Source: Eubacterium oxidoreducens (GTDB lineage Bacteria; Bacillota; Clostridia; Lachnospirales; Lachnospiraceae). From it: a DNA stretch of 64,000 bases. Below the pieces are notes generated by a model, which was not told the DNA's origin, did no database searches, and saw nothing but the letters and a program-made list of their open reading frames with translations. Position numbers and translations under genes: made by a program. Below are positions 16,984 through 25,952 of the stretch, piece after piece. The stretch spans positions 1 to 64,000 of the forward strand of contig NZ_FMXR01000015.1 of assembly GCF_900104415.1 (NCBI RefSeq), read 5' to 3'. Within the stretch, counting starts at the first letter, position 1; the number at the start of each line of letters is the position of its first letter.

Positions 16984-17964
16984 TTACCTTTTTCCTATCT
17001 GATAGCGGATATAGGCATTGTAAATTTTCTTTCTAAGTGCAAATAAAATGGCAAGTCCTACGCACACAATTAAAATGATAATCGGCTTTTTGTAATTGCT
17101 TGTAGTCTCCTTTACATCTGCCTCATCTCCTACAACATCTCCGTTGTCATCATAGGCGACCTCACCTTCTTCGTCCGAAAAGTCTTCCTCTTCCAAATAC
17201 TCTTCAAAAGTAATGCCTGATTTACACTCGTCTAATGTAAGAGAGATGGTTCTATCGGTTTCTAACAAATAAGCATTTGTTTTTGCTTTTACATAATCGC
17301 TTGGTGGATTTTCGGTATACAGCTTAATTGCATCATTGCTTTTCGTTCTTGTTGCATAAAAATCACTTTCGTCATAATAAACCTCAATCGGGTTTAAATC
17401 AGCGTCATAGGCTTTTACATCTGTAATATGATATTTTCCTGCATTTATATTAATGCTAAGTGGATAAGACGAAAGCTCCCGAATGTAATAATAAGGAATC
17501 AAATAGTTATCCTCTGCGGAATAATAAGTGTCAGATTTTCCTTCAAGTTCAATTTGAAGGGTGCTCACATTACTACTTCCCTCTATCGTGATAGGGATAT
17601 TTACGGACTGCAATGTGATTTGATGAGAACTTCCATCAAATGAAACTTTTGCCACCTTTCCGTCCTCTATCACAAAATCGTCCATTTCAAATTTGTAATT
17701 TATAAGCTGAGTATCGCCTTGCCAAACACCGCCAAAAGAATAACTTCCTTCGGGCAGGCAAAAAGATTCACTCCTGCCGTCTTTTAAATTGGCTTCAACT
17801 TCCTCGATTTCGGCGGTTGTTTCATTTACAAGATATAAAGAAACGGTCTGTCCACCTAAAATACTGTCTACGTCATAAGTGATTTCAATATTTGTTTCAT
17901 CTGCATATACGGGCATGGCAACAAAAACTGTTGCCAAAAGCCCTAAAATTACTGCTTTTTTCAA
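16984..17964 (-). CDS. Secreted, membrane-anchored surface protein
   Basis: About 326 residues. A signal peptide (KKAVILGLLATVFVAMPVYA, cleavage after AYA-like VYA) is followed by a beta-rich extracellular part, an acidic stretch (EEYLEEEDFSDEEGE) and a C-terminal membrane helix (IIILIVCVGLAILFAL) with a basic tail. I prefer the TTG at 17,962-17,964, one base after the stop of the upstream gene and 8 bases after GGGG; an ATG at 17,985 is also possible. Part of the transfer operon, it may form an outer part of the conjugation apparatus or an adhesion factor. I know no family. Confidence 0.75.
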   Translation of the reverse strand: MKKAVILGLLATVFVAMPVYADETNIEITYDVDSILGGQTVSLYLVNETTAEIEEVEANLKDGRSESFCLPEGSYSFGGVWQGDTQLINYKFEMDDFVIEDGKVAKVSFDGSSHQITLQSVNIPITIEGSSNVSTLQIELEGKSDTYYSAEDNYLIPYYYIRELSSYPLSININAGKYHITDVKAYDADLNPIEVYYDESDFYATRTKSNDAIKLYTENPPSDYVKAKTNAYLLETDRTISLTLDECKSGITFEEYLEEEDFSDEEGEVAYDDNGDVVGDEADVKETTSNYKKPIIILIVCVGLAILFALRKKIYNAYIRYQIGKR

Positions 17965-17965
17965 T

Positions 17966-20236
17966 TTATTTACCCCATTTCTCATAAAATTTTTTCGCCC
18001 ATGCTACTCTACCTGACAGGTTTTGATAATATTTACCTTTGTAATAATCCGCTGACGAGCCTGAGTTTTTTGTCGGTCTTTCAAATACCGCACAAAATTC
18101 TTGTGCCGCTTTTGTGGCATTTGTTGTCTTTTTTAAATACTTCACAAGAGAAGGGTAATTTTTCTTCATTTCATATTCCATGAAATGAACTTGACCTTCC
18201 AGAGATTTGTAATCATAACCCTTTTTCTTACAGTATTTTTTTAAGTTAGACATTCGGACTCCACCCCATTGGCAAAGACCAAAATGAGTACTTTCAGAAC
18301 CCGACGTAGCATTAAGTGTAGTAGTTTCTGCATAAAGATTTCCTAAAACACCACACGCTCCCGCACTTGACAAGCCAAGCCCGTTTTTGGAAGTAAGAAT
18401 TTCATACAATTCTTTATATTGACTTTTCCCGCTTTTCAAAGAAGAATAATCTCCGCTTTGATATGGTCTAGCAACGAGATAGGCACTATCTGTGGTAAGG
18501 TCAAGCTCGCCTACTTGAATACCAAGACTTGGGCTTTTCGCTTCTATAATTTTCCCATCACCGATATACATAGCAACGTGACCGATTTTTACTCCAAGCT
18601 CGCTAACCATTCTATCTGCTCCCGCTCCCGCTCTTTCATAAAAAATCAAATCTCCAACGCTTAGTGAACTTGCTTTTAGTTTTTTACACGCTGACCGTCC
18701 TTTTGCAATAATTGTGCCGTTTTTAAGACAATACTCAGCTTGCGTAGATGCCACCATTGCACTACTGCCACTCATTAACGCATCAAGACCTGCGGCAGCA
18801 TAGGCTCTTGCACAAAGAGAAGAACAGTCTACATATCCTTTACTCATTCTTTTGCTATTTGAGTATTGCCAATTGTTTTTATAAGCCTTTAAAGCCCATG
18901 CCGCCGCATCTTCTCCTGTTGCTGAACCAACTCCTCCATCTCCTGATATAAGAGAAGAAGATGAACTTGTAAGAGAAATATTGGCTTTACTCAAAATGCT
19001 CTCTATCTTATCCCAATTTAAAGCATCTTTTATTTTACTTCTCAAATAGAAAAATCCTGCTTTAATGCCGTTTCCTAGTGTTCCGAAAATAGAGCCATCT
19101 TCAATAGAATCAACTAAGTCTTCTAACGCCCCCATTGTGTCTTCATCTAGCACATAAGCGTATTCGGCTTCGTCTTCATTTGAAGTTAATGTAGTATCCG
19201 CTAAATTTAAGGTATATTTTAAGCAATAATCCGCTTCTTCATTTGTAGCAGTAACCGTTTCATATCTTAATTCCCATGAAGAACTTCCTTGTAGCAAAAT
19301 AGTGTATTCTGAATCAATTTGGTCTACATATATTTTCGTATCTTTTGTAATGGCTTCGTCTTCTGATACATCTCCAAACAGTTCTAAGTCACTACCCGTA
19401 CCGACGTATGCATAATACGGGCGTTTAATCGTCTCCGTCGATGTTTTAGAAGAATTTTTCTTCTTTGTAAGTTTTCTTGAATAATCCGCAATAGAATTGC
19501 TTTCATAATACTCATCAAGCACGGCAATTAGTGAATCAACATCACCATCTGCAATACTTGCATACTGACTACTCGTACATTCAGATAACACAATTGGGGA
19601 AAAATAAGTAGAGGCTAAGTAATGCTCATCTTCTTGTTTTTCCCAAAGAGTATCTATTTCAGTATCGTCTATTTTAAATCCTGAAATGTTTTTCGTTGTC
19701 GTACCGCCTGTATCATTGGTTTCTTCAATTGTGTAAATCCCATATTCTTCATAAATCTCCTGCATATAATCATTATATTCAGAGGAAATATCCCCATAAA
19801 CACTGCTTAAAAAGCCTACGTTTTTGTAAGATTCTTCATCTCCGAGGTACGCATCTGACACGAGTCCTCCTGCCCTTTGATAATGCCCGACGGCGTCTTT
19901 CATTTCGCTTAAATTTTCTTCATTATCTAAAATTGTATCAATATACGTGATGACCTTTTCTTCTGTTGCGGAATCTAGTTCATTTTGAAAATCTGTTGCA
20001 CTATCAAAACCTAGTTCGTACATTACGACATTGATTCCCATTGCGACAAATATCACGATTAAAATGGCAACGATAACGGCTAAAATTACCCATCCTACAG
20101 GGTTAGAAAGCAAAGCGACTCCCCCTACCTTCGCTCCTGCTGCTTTGACGGCTTTTTTCATTAAGTGCTTTGCCCCTTTTTTCATCGCTCCCTTTGCAAG
20201 GTCTTTTGCCTTGTTGTCGTTTTTTTGTTCTGACAC
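17966..20236 (-). CDS. NlpC/P60 plus lysozyme-like cell-wall hydrolase of the transfer apparatus
   Basis: The 756-residue protein has a basic N-terminus, one membrane helix at about residues 45-70, a long acidic stalk and two wall-cutting domains. An NlpC/P60 peptidase has its cysteine in YVDCSSLC near residue 472 and its histidine in IGHVAMYIGDGKI. A phage-tail-lysozyme-like domain fills the last 140 residues (GLCQWGGVR). It corresponds to VirB1 of type IV systems and opens the peptidoglycan for the transfer channel. It lies between the VirB6-like and surface-protein genes. The lysozyme domain type also occurs in phage tails, but the neighbours here are conjugative. Confidence 0.92.
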   Translation of the reverse strand: MSEQKNDNKAKDLAKGAMKKGAKHLMKKAVKAAGAKVGGVALLSNPVGWVILAVIVAILIVIFVAMGINVVMYELGFDSATDFQNELDSATEEKVITYIDTILDNEENLSEMKDAVGHYQRAGGLVSDAYLGDEESYKNVGFLSSVYGDISSEYNDYMQEIYEEYGIYTIEETNDTGGTTTKNISGFKIDDTEIDTLWEKQEDEHYLASTYFSPIVLSECTSSQYASIADGDVDSLIAVLDEYYESNSIADYSRKLTKKKNSSKTSTETIKRPYYAYVGTGSDLELFGDVSEDEAITKDTKIYVDQIDSEYTILLQGSSSWELRYETVTATNEEADYCLKYTLNLADTTLTSNEDEAEYAYVLDEDTMGALEDLVDSIEDGSIFGTLGNGIKAGFFYLRSKIKDALNWDKIESILSKANISLTSSSSSLISGDGGVGSATGEDAAAWALKAYKNNWQYSNSKRMSKGYVDCSSLCARAYAAAGLDALMSGSSAMVASTQAEYCLKNGTIIAKGRSACKKLKASSLSVGDLIFYERAGAGADRMVSELGVKIGHVAMYIGDGKIIEAKSPSLGIQVGELDLTTDSAYLVARPYQSGDYSSLKSGKSQYKELYEILTSKNGLGLSSAGACGVLGNLYAETTTLNATSGSESTHFGLCQWGGVRMSNLKKYCKKKGYDYKSLEGQVHFMEYEMKKNYPSLVKYLKKTTNATKAAQEFCAVFERPTKNSGSSADYYKGKYYQNLSGRVAWAKKFYEKWGK

Positions 20237-20248
20237 TTTACCACCTCC

Positions 20249-20291
20249 AAAAAAAACAAGGGGAAGAAAAATTTCCTCCCCCCTCTTTGTT
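20249..20291 (-). terminator. Terminator after the VirB6-like gene
   Basis: AACAAAGAGGGG pairs loosely with CCCCTTGTT, followed by eight T on the minus strand. It lies before the hydrolase gene, so that gene may partly depend on readthrough. Confidence 0.65.
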
Positions 20292-22011
20292 ATTTCATAT
20301 CCTTTGAATTGTATTTTGAGTTCGGAGGATATGCATATCCTGATTCATTAAATTTCATATCTTTTGCACTATAAGTTCCGCCATATCCATCTGAATATCT
20401 TGCGTTTCTTACTTCTTTGCCTGCCTTTTTAAAACAATAATTTGTAGTCGATTCTGTTCCGTCTACATTTGATGTAGTCATGGACTGAACATATTCACCT
20501 TCTTGAGCCTGATAATCAGCTCCGACTTTTGTTGCTTCAAAGAGTTCAGGGTAACCATTCGCATCTTCTCCAACAAAAGCCATTACCTCTTGTCCATCAT
20601 CATTTAATGTTGTTCCAATAGGAGATAGTCCTGTAACTCCATTTAGTGGACTTCCTTTTTTCTGTCCTCCAACTTGTGCCGCATTTGCAAGATTTCGCAT
20701 ATTTTCAGCCATTTGCGATTTGTTTTTGCTTGGGTGAGCGTTTACGCCAACGCCGTTTTTCGCATTTGCATTTGCATCTTTAAGCATATTGGCTTTTTCC
20801 ATCTTGCCCATTTGCGTTTCTGTGCCTTTTCCATCATTTTTAAGGCTCTTTCCTGCAAATTTTTCGCCTCGACCTTCAGGTTTTCCACTTTTCAATTTTG
20901 AAATACCCGTTTTTATTGCTTCTTTTCCTGCTTTCATCGCTTTTCCTGTTAATTTTGCTCCTTGCACCGCTCTTCCAATATAGCCATTTTGTCCTTCTAC
21001 GCTCTTTCCTGTCAGTTTCTTAACGCCTGATGCCATCATAGAAAGTCCTGCTCCAACACCAATGCCATTATCAAGTCTGTTTACGGTATTTGTCAGACCA
21101 ATTTTTGATAAAAATTCGTCTATTTCTTTTCCGCCCTCATAAATTGCACACGCAATAAATACTTTAACGGCATAAGATATATACGGATTATCCGTCGTTT
21201 CAAACACCATTGCGTTTCCAAGTGCAATCAAGAATATCTTGACGTATATAGTAGTTAAAAATAGCGAAAATGCTCCTGACAAAATAGCTCGTAAGTACTG
21301 TTTTGTTATATCCTTTGTTCTAACAGATGCAAAAGCACTCATGGCGATTGGTGAAAACCATACGAGAGCATGATATTGCACATATCGAACCGCATATGCA
21401 TAAAACAATTTAAACATTCTAATTGCCATAACAAGGAAAATTGCTATCATGATAATCGACACTGCCACTCCCGAAATTGCTAGTGTAATACCATTTGCAA
21501 GTTCTGACCATGTTGTTGTAATATCATCTGATTTGGAGAGGTCCACGATACTAAATGACTCCGATGCATTTCCACTTCCTGTACCTAATCCTGTTGTGCT
21601 CACTGTGGAGAAGAGTTTATCTGATATTGCCGTTAATAAATCATCTCCAAAATTTGTGACATATTCTAGAATGTCTTGAATTAAGAAAATTAATGCAAAT
21701 CCAATGCCTGCCCTCACCAAAAGTTCAAACGGTTTATCTACTTCATTGTCGTTTTTCGAGAACATACTGATGTATAAATGATAGCCTAAACTTGCTGTAA
21801 TTAGAGCAACTCCAAGCGGTTTAAAAACATCATCGAGCAATAAAGTATATATATCCATCTCATCTCCTGATGTACTATATGCGGATAGAGCATTTATAAA
21901 CGCCTCGTTATCAAATCCGAGTTGACTGTCCATGATGTCAAAAAAGAAACCAAAAAGCTCTACTAGCGTTTGCAAAAGCCATGTAACTAACTTACCCATT
22001 AGCCAGCCCAT
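20290..22011 (-). CDS. VirB6/TrbL-like polytopic conjugation protein
   Basis: About 573 residues from the ATG at 22,009-22,011, which follows GAAGGAGG. The first 300 residues hold six or seven membrane segments (for example ALIFLIQDILEYV, IMIAIFLVMAIRMFKLFYAY and IYVKIFLIALGNAMVF). The rest is a hydrophilic, basic, G/K/N-rich cytoplasmic tail. This is the layout of VirB6/TrbL, the membrane platform of the secretion channel. Copy 7 of the motif lies 53 bases upstream. A terminator separates it from the following hydrolase gene. Confidence 0.82.
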   Translation of the reverse strand: MGWLMGKLVTWLLQTLVELFGFFFDIMDSQLGFDNEAFINALSAYSTSGDEMDIYTLLLDDVFKPLGVALITASLGYHLYISMFSKNDNEVDKPFELLVRAGIGFALIFLIQDILEYVTNFGDDLLTAISDKLFSTVSTTGLGTGSGNASESFSIVDLSKSDDITTTWSELANGITLAISGVAVSIIMIAIFLVMAIRMFKLFYAYAVRYVQYHALVWFSPIAMSAFASVRTKDITKQYLRAILSGAFSLFLTTIYVKIFLIALGNAMVFETTDNPYISYAVKVFIACAIYEGGKEIDEFLSKIGLTNTVNRLDNGIGVGAGLSMMASGVKKLTGKSVEGQNGYIGRAVQGAKLTGKAMKAGKEAIKTGISKLKSGKPEGRGEKFAGKSLKNDGKGTETQMGKMEKANMLKDANANAKNGVGVNAHPSKNKSQMAENMRNLANAAQVGGQKKGSPLNGVTGLSPIGTTLNDDGQEVMAFVGEDANGYPELFEATKVGADYQAQEGEYVQSMTTSNVDGTESTTNYCFKKAGKEVRNARYSDGYGGTYSAKDMKFNESGYAYPPNSKYNSKDMK

Positions 22012-22064
22012 ATTTTTATCCTCCTTCTTTTTTTTATTTTTTTGGCGTATTTGCCTTTCTATAT

Positions 22065-22074
22065 ATAAGTACAC
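22065..22074 (-). promoter_or_regulatory. GTACTTA motif, copy 7
   Basis: Minus strand GTGTACTTAT followed by ATATAGAAAGG, 53 bases before the VirB6-like gene and about 20 bases after the dnaN terminator. Confidence 0.6.
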
Positions 22075-22093
22075 CAATGTATTTTTCGGGGAA

Positions 22094-22132
22094 TAAAAAA
22101 AAGACCTATCAGCAAAAATACTGACAGGTCTT
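22094..22132 (-). terminator. Terminator after the clamp gene
   Basis: AAGACCTGTCAG pairs with CTGATAGGTCTT and is followed by eight T on the minus strand. Confidence 0.88.
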
Positions 22133-22139
22133 GAAAAAA

Positions 22140-23222
22140 TTACTTGGTGTTAATTGGGAGTACTAGGTACTCTCCTTTTACATCTCCCCCTGTTACCGTT
22201 TCAAAATTGGCAACAAAAGAATTTTTGTAATACTCAGAAAGACGAAGTATTACATCGCCGCCTTCCTGCAAAGCAAGAACATTTTTCAGTGTCCTTGCAA
22301 GATACTCTGCGGAATATGCGACCTTTGGTACTTCTTTATCTCCCTTTCTTGTCGAGATATTAACATTTAAGTCAATCTCAGACAATTGAGAATCGGAAGA
22401 AACCTTTAACATCTTGTCTTTTTCAGACAAAATAACCATCTTTCCGTCAAAGTTCATGACGGACTGAACGGCTTCTAAAAGCTCCTCTCCATCAATGGAA
22501 AGACGGATATTCGCCTTATCCACAAGGGAGTCCATTGACGAAATGACGTTTTTAAGTGCCTTTGCCTCAATGTCCTGCTTTGCACAACTTGCCATAACAT
22601 TTTCGCAAGTGACGCAAAGTACTCCCTCTTTTGTCCTAGAGAGCACCGCTTCTCCAATTCCATTAAGGGAAGTGAGCAGTTGTGCAAAAGCTACAGGGAA
22701 TGTAAGAACATCACAGTCTTTTAATTCCTCGTTTTTCATTTGCACTCGACTCATTCTCTTCCCGTCTGTCGAAATAGCCTTTAATAAGCCATCTTTAACA
22801 GACACGAATACTCCGCTTGTCAAAGCAGTAGAGGATACCGAACCTTCCTCTGTCGTATCAACTGCCCCTTTTAGGACAGTCTGTAATGCCTCAAAAGGCA
22901 TTTTTGCGACTTCCTCACCTACTGCTCTTTTCGGCACGGGCTTGTCTGTCAAGTTTAACTTAGTCGTACCTAAGTCGCCTTTTACAGATACGCCTGTTTT
23001 GGTAAGCGAGAAAGACTTTACATTCCTCATCTTTGCGACTGCTCCCATCGCCTTTGCAGGGAGAAAAGTTTCACCCTTGCCCTTCATATCGAACGGGCAA
23101 ATAGCTTCAAGATATAACGCTCCGTTTGATGCGTATATCTTATTGGAAGTAAAATCAACACCTACATTTGGAGTGATTTTATTGGAAGTTGCTAAGGAAA
23201 TGATTTTATTTACGTTCTTCAT
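22140..23222 (-). CDS. DnaN-like DNA sliding clamp, element-borne
   Basis: A 360-residue protein, the usual length of bacterial beta clamps. It shows the three-domain pattern in divergent form: domain 2 has GVFVSVKDGLLKAISTDGKRM, matching the VL-E-E--KL-LVATDGHRL block of DnaN. Domain 3 has YSAEYLARTLKNVLAL and ends KGEYLVLPI, matching FN-KYLLDAL and YLIMPV. It should form a ring that tethers the polymerase. The element's DnaE carries QMTLF, a clamp-binding type motif. Start ATG after CAGAAAGGAG. It sits with Rad52-like and Gp157-like genes. Clamp identity is well supported by pattern; partner choice (element or host polymerase) is open. Confidence 0.85.
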   Translation of the reverse strand: MKNVNKIISLATSNKITPNVGVDFTSNKIYASNGALYLEAICPFDMKGKGETFLPAKAMGAVAKMRNVKSFSLTKTGVSVKGDLGTTKLNLTDKPVPKRAVGEEVAKMPFEALQTVLKGAVDTTEEGSVSSTALTSGVFVSVKDGLLKAISTDGKRMSRVQMKNEELKDCDVLTFPVAFAQLLTSLNGIGEAVLSRTKEGVLCVTCENVMASCAKQDIEAKALKNVISSMDSLVDKANIRLSIDGEELLEAVQSVMNFDGKMVILSEKDKMLKVSSDSQLSEIDLNVNISTRKGDKEVPKVAYSAEYLARTLKNVLALQEGGDVILRLSEYYKNSFVANFETVTGGDVKGEYLVLPINTK

Positions 23223-23266
23223 GAGAACTCCTTTCTGCCCCTTTTGGGCTAAAAAATATTTGCTTA

Positions 23267-23297
23267 CAAAAAGAGAGAACGCTTTCACGTTCCCCCT
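23267..23297 (-). terminator. Weak hairpin after the Rad52-like gene
   Basis: GAACG pairs with CGTTC around GTGAAAG, followed by CTCTCTTTTTG on the minus strand. It lies before the clamp gene and could be a partial terminator. Confidence 0.45.
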
Positions 23298-23304
23298 TTA
23301 ACTA

Positions 23305-24063
23305 CTATTTAGACGGCTGAGATTTCAGATAGGTATAAATCTTAGCCCCGTTCTGTGCATCAATGGATTCAAGTGAACCCGAATACTTGATGCTTTCTAA
23401 AGTCAGCCCCGTGCGGTCAAGTTCTGCTTTGATGCAAAGATGCATCTTGCGAACCGCTTCGGGGAGAACCTGCTCGCCTGTCTTTTTGGAAACTTCTGCT
23501 TTTGGTTTTTCAGCTTTTGTTTCCTTTTTTTGCTCAGGCTCTGCTTTTGCCTTTGTGGAAGGTGTTCCGAATGTATAGACAATCTTCTTTGTCTTCTCAT
23601 TTCGGATGGAAAGAGCAGTAATCTTGCCCTTTACTACCTTCATATCTGCTACGCTAAACTGCGTGTAGCACTTTCCATTTGAAACTCCCGCATCTTTTGC
23701 GGAAATCCAAATGAACGGAGCCGAGTAAAGTTCCCTACCGATACCCCAATTGGAGCAGGCTCTCTTAAATGAGTCGCTTGCTTCTCCTTTAGTGGCTTCG
23801 GTATTAGACTCCACTCCAACATCAGACTTATACACGAAGTCCGATGACTCGTCTAAGCGAACGCCGACCTTGCAAAAGAGGTGTCCATCAATTAACTCGT
23901 GAGAGCGTGTCCAATTAAGCGGACCGACAACCTCATCAAGAAGTAACATATCTACTCTTGCGTTCTTGTAAAGCAACAGCATAACGCCATTGTCTTTTAC
24001 CATTGCGACTCTCGTTTCTACTTCGTCCGCTTTTAACGGACGGAATTTTAATTCTCTTGCCAT
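23305..24063 (-). CDS. Rad52/Rad22-like single-strand annealing protein
   Basis: The 252-residue protein has the Rad52/DdrA-type core: WTRSHELIDGHLFCKVGVR, then EATKGEASDSFKRACSNWGIGRELY, with the KRA-WGIGR-LY signature of this family. After a charged, low-complexity linker (residues 168-205, rich in K, E and A) comes a small C-terminal helical part. These proteins anneal complementary ssDNA and support recombination of phages and plasmids. It stands between the Gp157-like gene and the clamp gene, matching the usual phage pairing of a recombinase with Gp157 and SSB. Confidence 0.85.
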   Translation of the reverse strand: MARELKFRPLKADEVETRVAMVKDNGVMLLLYKNARVDMLLLDEVVGPLNWTRSHELIDGHLFCKVGVRLDESSDFVYKSDVGVESNTEATKGEASDSFKRACSNWGIGRELYSAPFIWISAKDAGVSNGKCYTQFSVADMKVVKGKITALSIRNEKTKKIVYTFGTPSTKAKAEPEQKKETKAEKPKAEVSKKTGEQVLPEAVRKMHLCIKAELDRTGLTLESIKYSGSLESIDAQNGAKIYTYLKSQPSK

Positions 24064-24081
24064 TTTTGCGAATCCTCCTTA

Positions 24082-24564
24082 TTATTTAATCTGCGGATTG
24101 AGGTTTGTCTCTAAGACTGCCCCATCCACGTCTTTTCCTTCTTTCAATGCCTTTTTTACCTCTGTCTTATCAACAGAAAAAGACATTTTCAGGAATTCTG
24201 AAGGAATCTTCTCCTCATCCACAATCTTTACAGACTGCGACTTGCGGTAACTAAGTGTTACCTTGTCGGAAGAAAATTTTTCTCCGTCAAGCAGATTTGT
24301 GACGTATCTTGTCATCGAATCTGCTTTATTGCACAGTGCCTTCTCTCGCTGTGCATAAATCTTTTTCTGCTCACCAACCGCTTTTGCCTCGGCAAGCAAG
24401 TTTTTGATGTAAAGAAGGCAATTTTCTACCTTCTCATCTTTTACAAGGTCGAGTTCATCTAATCTCGACAATGCATTTTCGTCTAGGATTTCGCCTGTTT
24501 CAGCATCGAAACACTTACTCAGCGTTTCTTCAATCTCCTTGACGATAGTGAATAATGAAGCCAT
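24082..24564 (-). CDS. Siphovirus Gp157-like protein
   Basis: The 160-residue product fits the Gp157 family: a helical N-terminal half with coiled coil, then the conserved end (SVKIVDEEKIPSEFLKMS, KTEVKKALKEGKDVDGAVLE). Gp157 proteins sit in recombination cassettes of phages beside single-strand annealing proteins; their exact action is not settled. I chose the ATG at 24,562-24,564 after AAGGAG, not an earlier in-frame start. Copy 8 of the GTACTTA motif lies 45 bases upstream. It opens a Gp157 - Rad52 - DnaN unit. Confidence 0.85.
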   Translation of the reverse strand: MASLFTIVKEIEETLSKCFDAETGEILDENALSRLDELDLVKDEKVENCLLYIKNLLAEAKAVGEQKKIYAQREKALCNKADSMTRYVTNLLDGEKFSSDKVTLSYRKSQSVKIVDEEKIPSEFLKMSFSVDKTEVKKALKEGKDVDGAVLETNLNPQIK

Positions 24565-24609
24565 AACATCACTCCTTCCATTTTTAAGGCTTCTATTTTT
24601 TATCAATTT

Positions 24610-24619
24610 ATAAGTACAT
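24610..24619 (-). promoter_or_regulatory. GTACTTA motif, copy 8
   Basis: Minus strand ATGTACTTAT, directly after a terminator T-run and 45 bases before the Gp157-like gene. The next 15 bases (AAATTGATAAAAAAT) nearly match those after copy 13. Confidence 0.6.
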
Positions 24620-24651
24620 AAAAAAAGAAGGCATTTACTTTGCCTTCTTTT
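24620..24651 (-). terminator. Terminator after the segregation/peptidase operon
   Basis: AAAGAAGGC pairs with GCCTTCTTT around AAAGTAAAT and is followed by T on the minus strand. Confidence 0.85.
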
Positions 24652-24680
24652 GAAATGGATTCATCTTTTGACGCATCTTA

Positions 24681-24980
24681 TTAGTTTAATTTTATCTTGA
24701 CTTTGCCATTTTCATATTTTTTTTCGTTGAAAGGGCTATCGGCGTTTGCCTTCTTCTTCCAAATGATGCAAGTGATTAAAATTGGGAGCGTAATTGCTAG
24801 ATTTGCCGTAAATGAAAGAGGGGCAAACTCAAAATTCGTGACAAGTTTATACACAAAAACCATTATGCAAGCTGCCATCATTGCATAGGTAATACTAAGG
24901 GCAAAAAGAGCGGTTTTAGAAAACTTATCTTTTTGAAAAACATAAAGCAAAGCGAAAATACAAAAAACATAAAAAACCAT
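24681..24980 (-). CDS. Small membrane protein with three helices
   Basis: 99 residues. Hydrophobic segments lie at about 2-15, 24-46 and 56-73; the tail is charged. The start codon overlaps the end of the signal peptidase gene, so it is translated with it. A partner of the peptidase or of the transfer channel is likely from position; I recognise no family. Confidence 0.65.
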   Translation of the reverse strand: MVFYVFCIFALLYVFQKDKFSKTALFALSITYAMMAACIMVFVYKLVTNFEFAPLSFTANLAITLPILITCIIWKKKANADSPFNEKKYENGKVKIKLN

Positions 24981-25612
24981 TACATCACCACCTTCTTTGT
25001 AATATATGCAGTCTTTAGAGTGCCTACACTTCGACTATCAACAGAATTTTCCCGATTATCTCCCATTAAAAAGACTTCTCCATCTTCTATGGTAACTTCA
25101 TCAAAATCAGAGGTCGTGCCAACAATATAGTCTTCCTCTATTGCCTTGCCATTTACATAAACAACTCCATCTTCGCAATAAATCGTATCACCTTCCAAAG
25201 CAATGACTCTTTTTATAACTCTTGATGATTTAAAATCATTATTTACATCTTGATAAACCACAATATCTCCATAGGAAAGAGAGGTGTATGCCGTAGTTAA
25301 AACAATTTGGTTATCCTCAAAAGTTGGTGACATTGAAATTCCTGAAACCTTGCCAACAAACACAAAATGAATTGCCATAGCAATAATACTCAAAATAAGA
25401 AGAACGTGGATAAATATATCTAATTGCTTTTTCATCTTTATTGGCATTTCACTACCGTTATATTCAGATTCTTTTATAAATTGTTTCTCTTTTTGGAACT
25501 TTTCTTTTATTTTTAAGGTAACTTTATCTTCGCTTTCCTCATTAAATAAAATTCTGTTTGCATCTTTTCTAAAAATTGTCACATGGTTATAAAGCCACTT
25601 CTTTAACTTCAT
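24980..25612 (-). CDS. Type I signal peptidase
   Basis: About 210 residues. A long cytoplasmic N-terminus is followed by one membrane helix (IFIHVLLILSIIAMAIHFVFV). The catalytic serine lies in GISMSPTF near residue 93 and the lysine in SRVIKRVIALEGD near 134. The C-terminal box GDNRENSVDSR completes the S26 family pattern. The ATG at 25,610-25,612 follows AAGGAG. It cuts signal peptides on the outer face. An element-borne copy suggests dedicated handling of the element's own exported proteins, such as the pilin candidate and the two surface proteins. Confidence 0.93.
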   Translation of the reverse strand: MKLKKWLYNHVTIFRKDANRILFNEESEDKVTLKIKEKFQKEKQFIKESEYNGSEMPIKMKKQLDIFIHVLLILSIIAMAIHFVFVGKVSGISMSPTFEDNQIVLTTAYTSLSYGDIVVYQDVNNDFKSSRVIKRVIALEGDTIYCEDGVVYVNGKAIEEDYIVGTTSDFDEVTIEDGEVFLMGDNRENSVDSRSVGTLKTAYITKKVVM

Positions 25613-25622
25613 AATTTTCTCC

Positions 25623-25949
25623 TTACTCGCCAAAGGCGTCAAGTGATGCTAAAATGTCTTCTGCAAAATCTTCTTCTGCAAAGTCCTCTTCTAAATTATT
25701 TTCAATCTCTTTTGACTTATCTTCTTTTACTTCTTCCTTTTTTACCTCCTCTTGGGTTTTTACTTCTTCCTTCTTCGTTTTTTCATAAAGGTCGTACAGC
25801 TTTTTCTCTCCAACATACTGACTGATTGCTTCTGCAATAATGTAAGCCTTTACTCGACCAACAGAGTTTAAATAGCTTGCGACCGCTTCATGAAGAACAT
25901 TCCCTTCTGTAAACTGAATTGTAAATTGCGTTTTTCTTTTCTTTGCCAT
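25623..25949 (-). CDS. ParR-like adaptor (candidate)
   Basis: A 108-residue protein directly after the actin-like gene, the usual place of ParR. Residues 1-50 look like a ribbon-helix-helix or similar DNA-binding region (QFTIQFTEGNVLHEAVASYL). The rest is a very acidic, K/E-rich tail ending EEDFAEDILASLDAFGE, suited to binding the end of an actin-like filament. Family identity rests on position, size and layout, not on a clear motif. It would link the element DNA to the ParM filament during segregation. Confidence 0.65.
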   Translation of the reverse strand: MAKKRKTQFTIQFTEGNVLHEAVASYLNSVGRVKAYIIAEAISQYVGEKKLYDLYEKTKKEEVKTQEEVKKEEVKEDKSKEIENNLEEDFAEEDFAEDILASLDAFGE

Positions 25950-25952
25950 AAT

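Noticed and set aside
22495-23301. Long plus-strand open frame opposite the clamp gene
   Set aside because: It is antisense to a clear DnaN-like protein and has no family pattern, so it is a by-product of codon use.
17966-24606. Prophage
   Set aside because: The lysozyme-like domain, Gp157-like and Rad52-like genes occur in phages, but no capsid, portal, terminase or tail genes are seen, while VirB3/VirB4/VirB6-like genes are.
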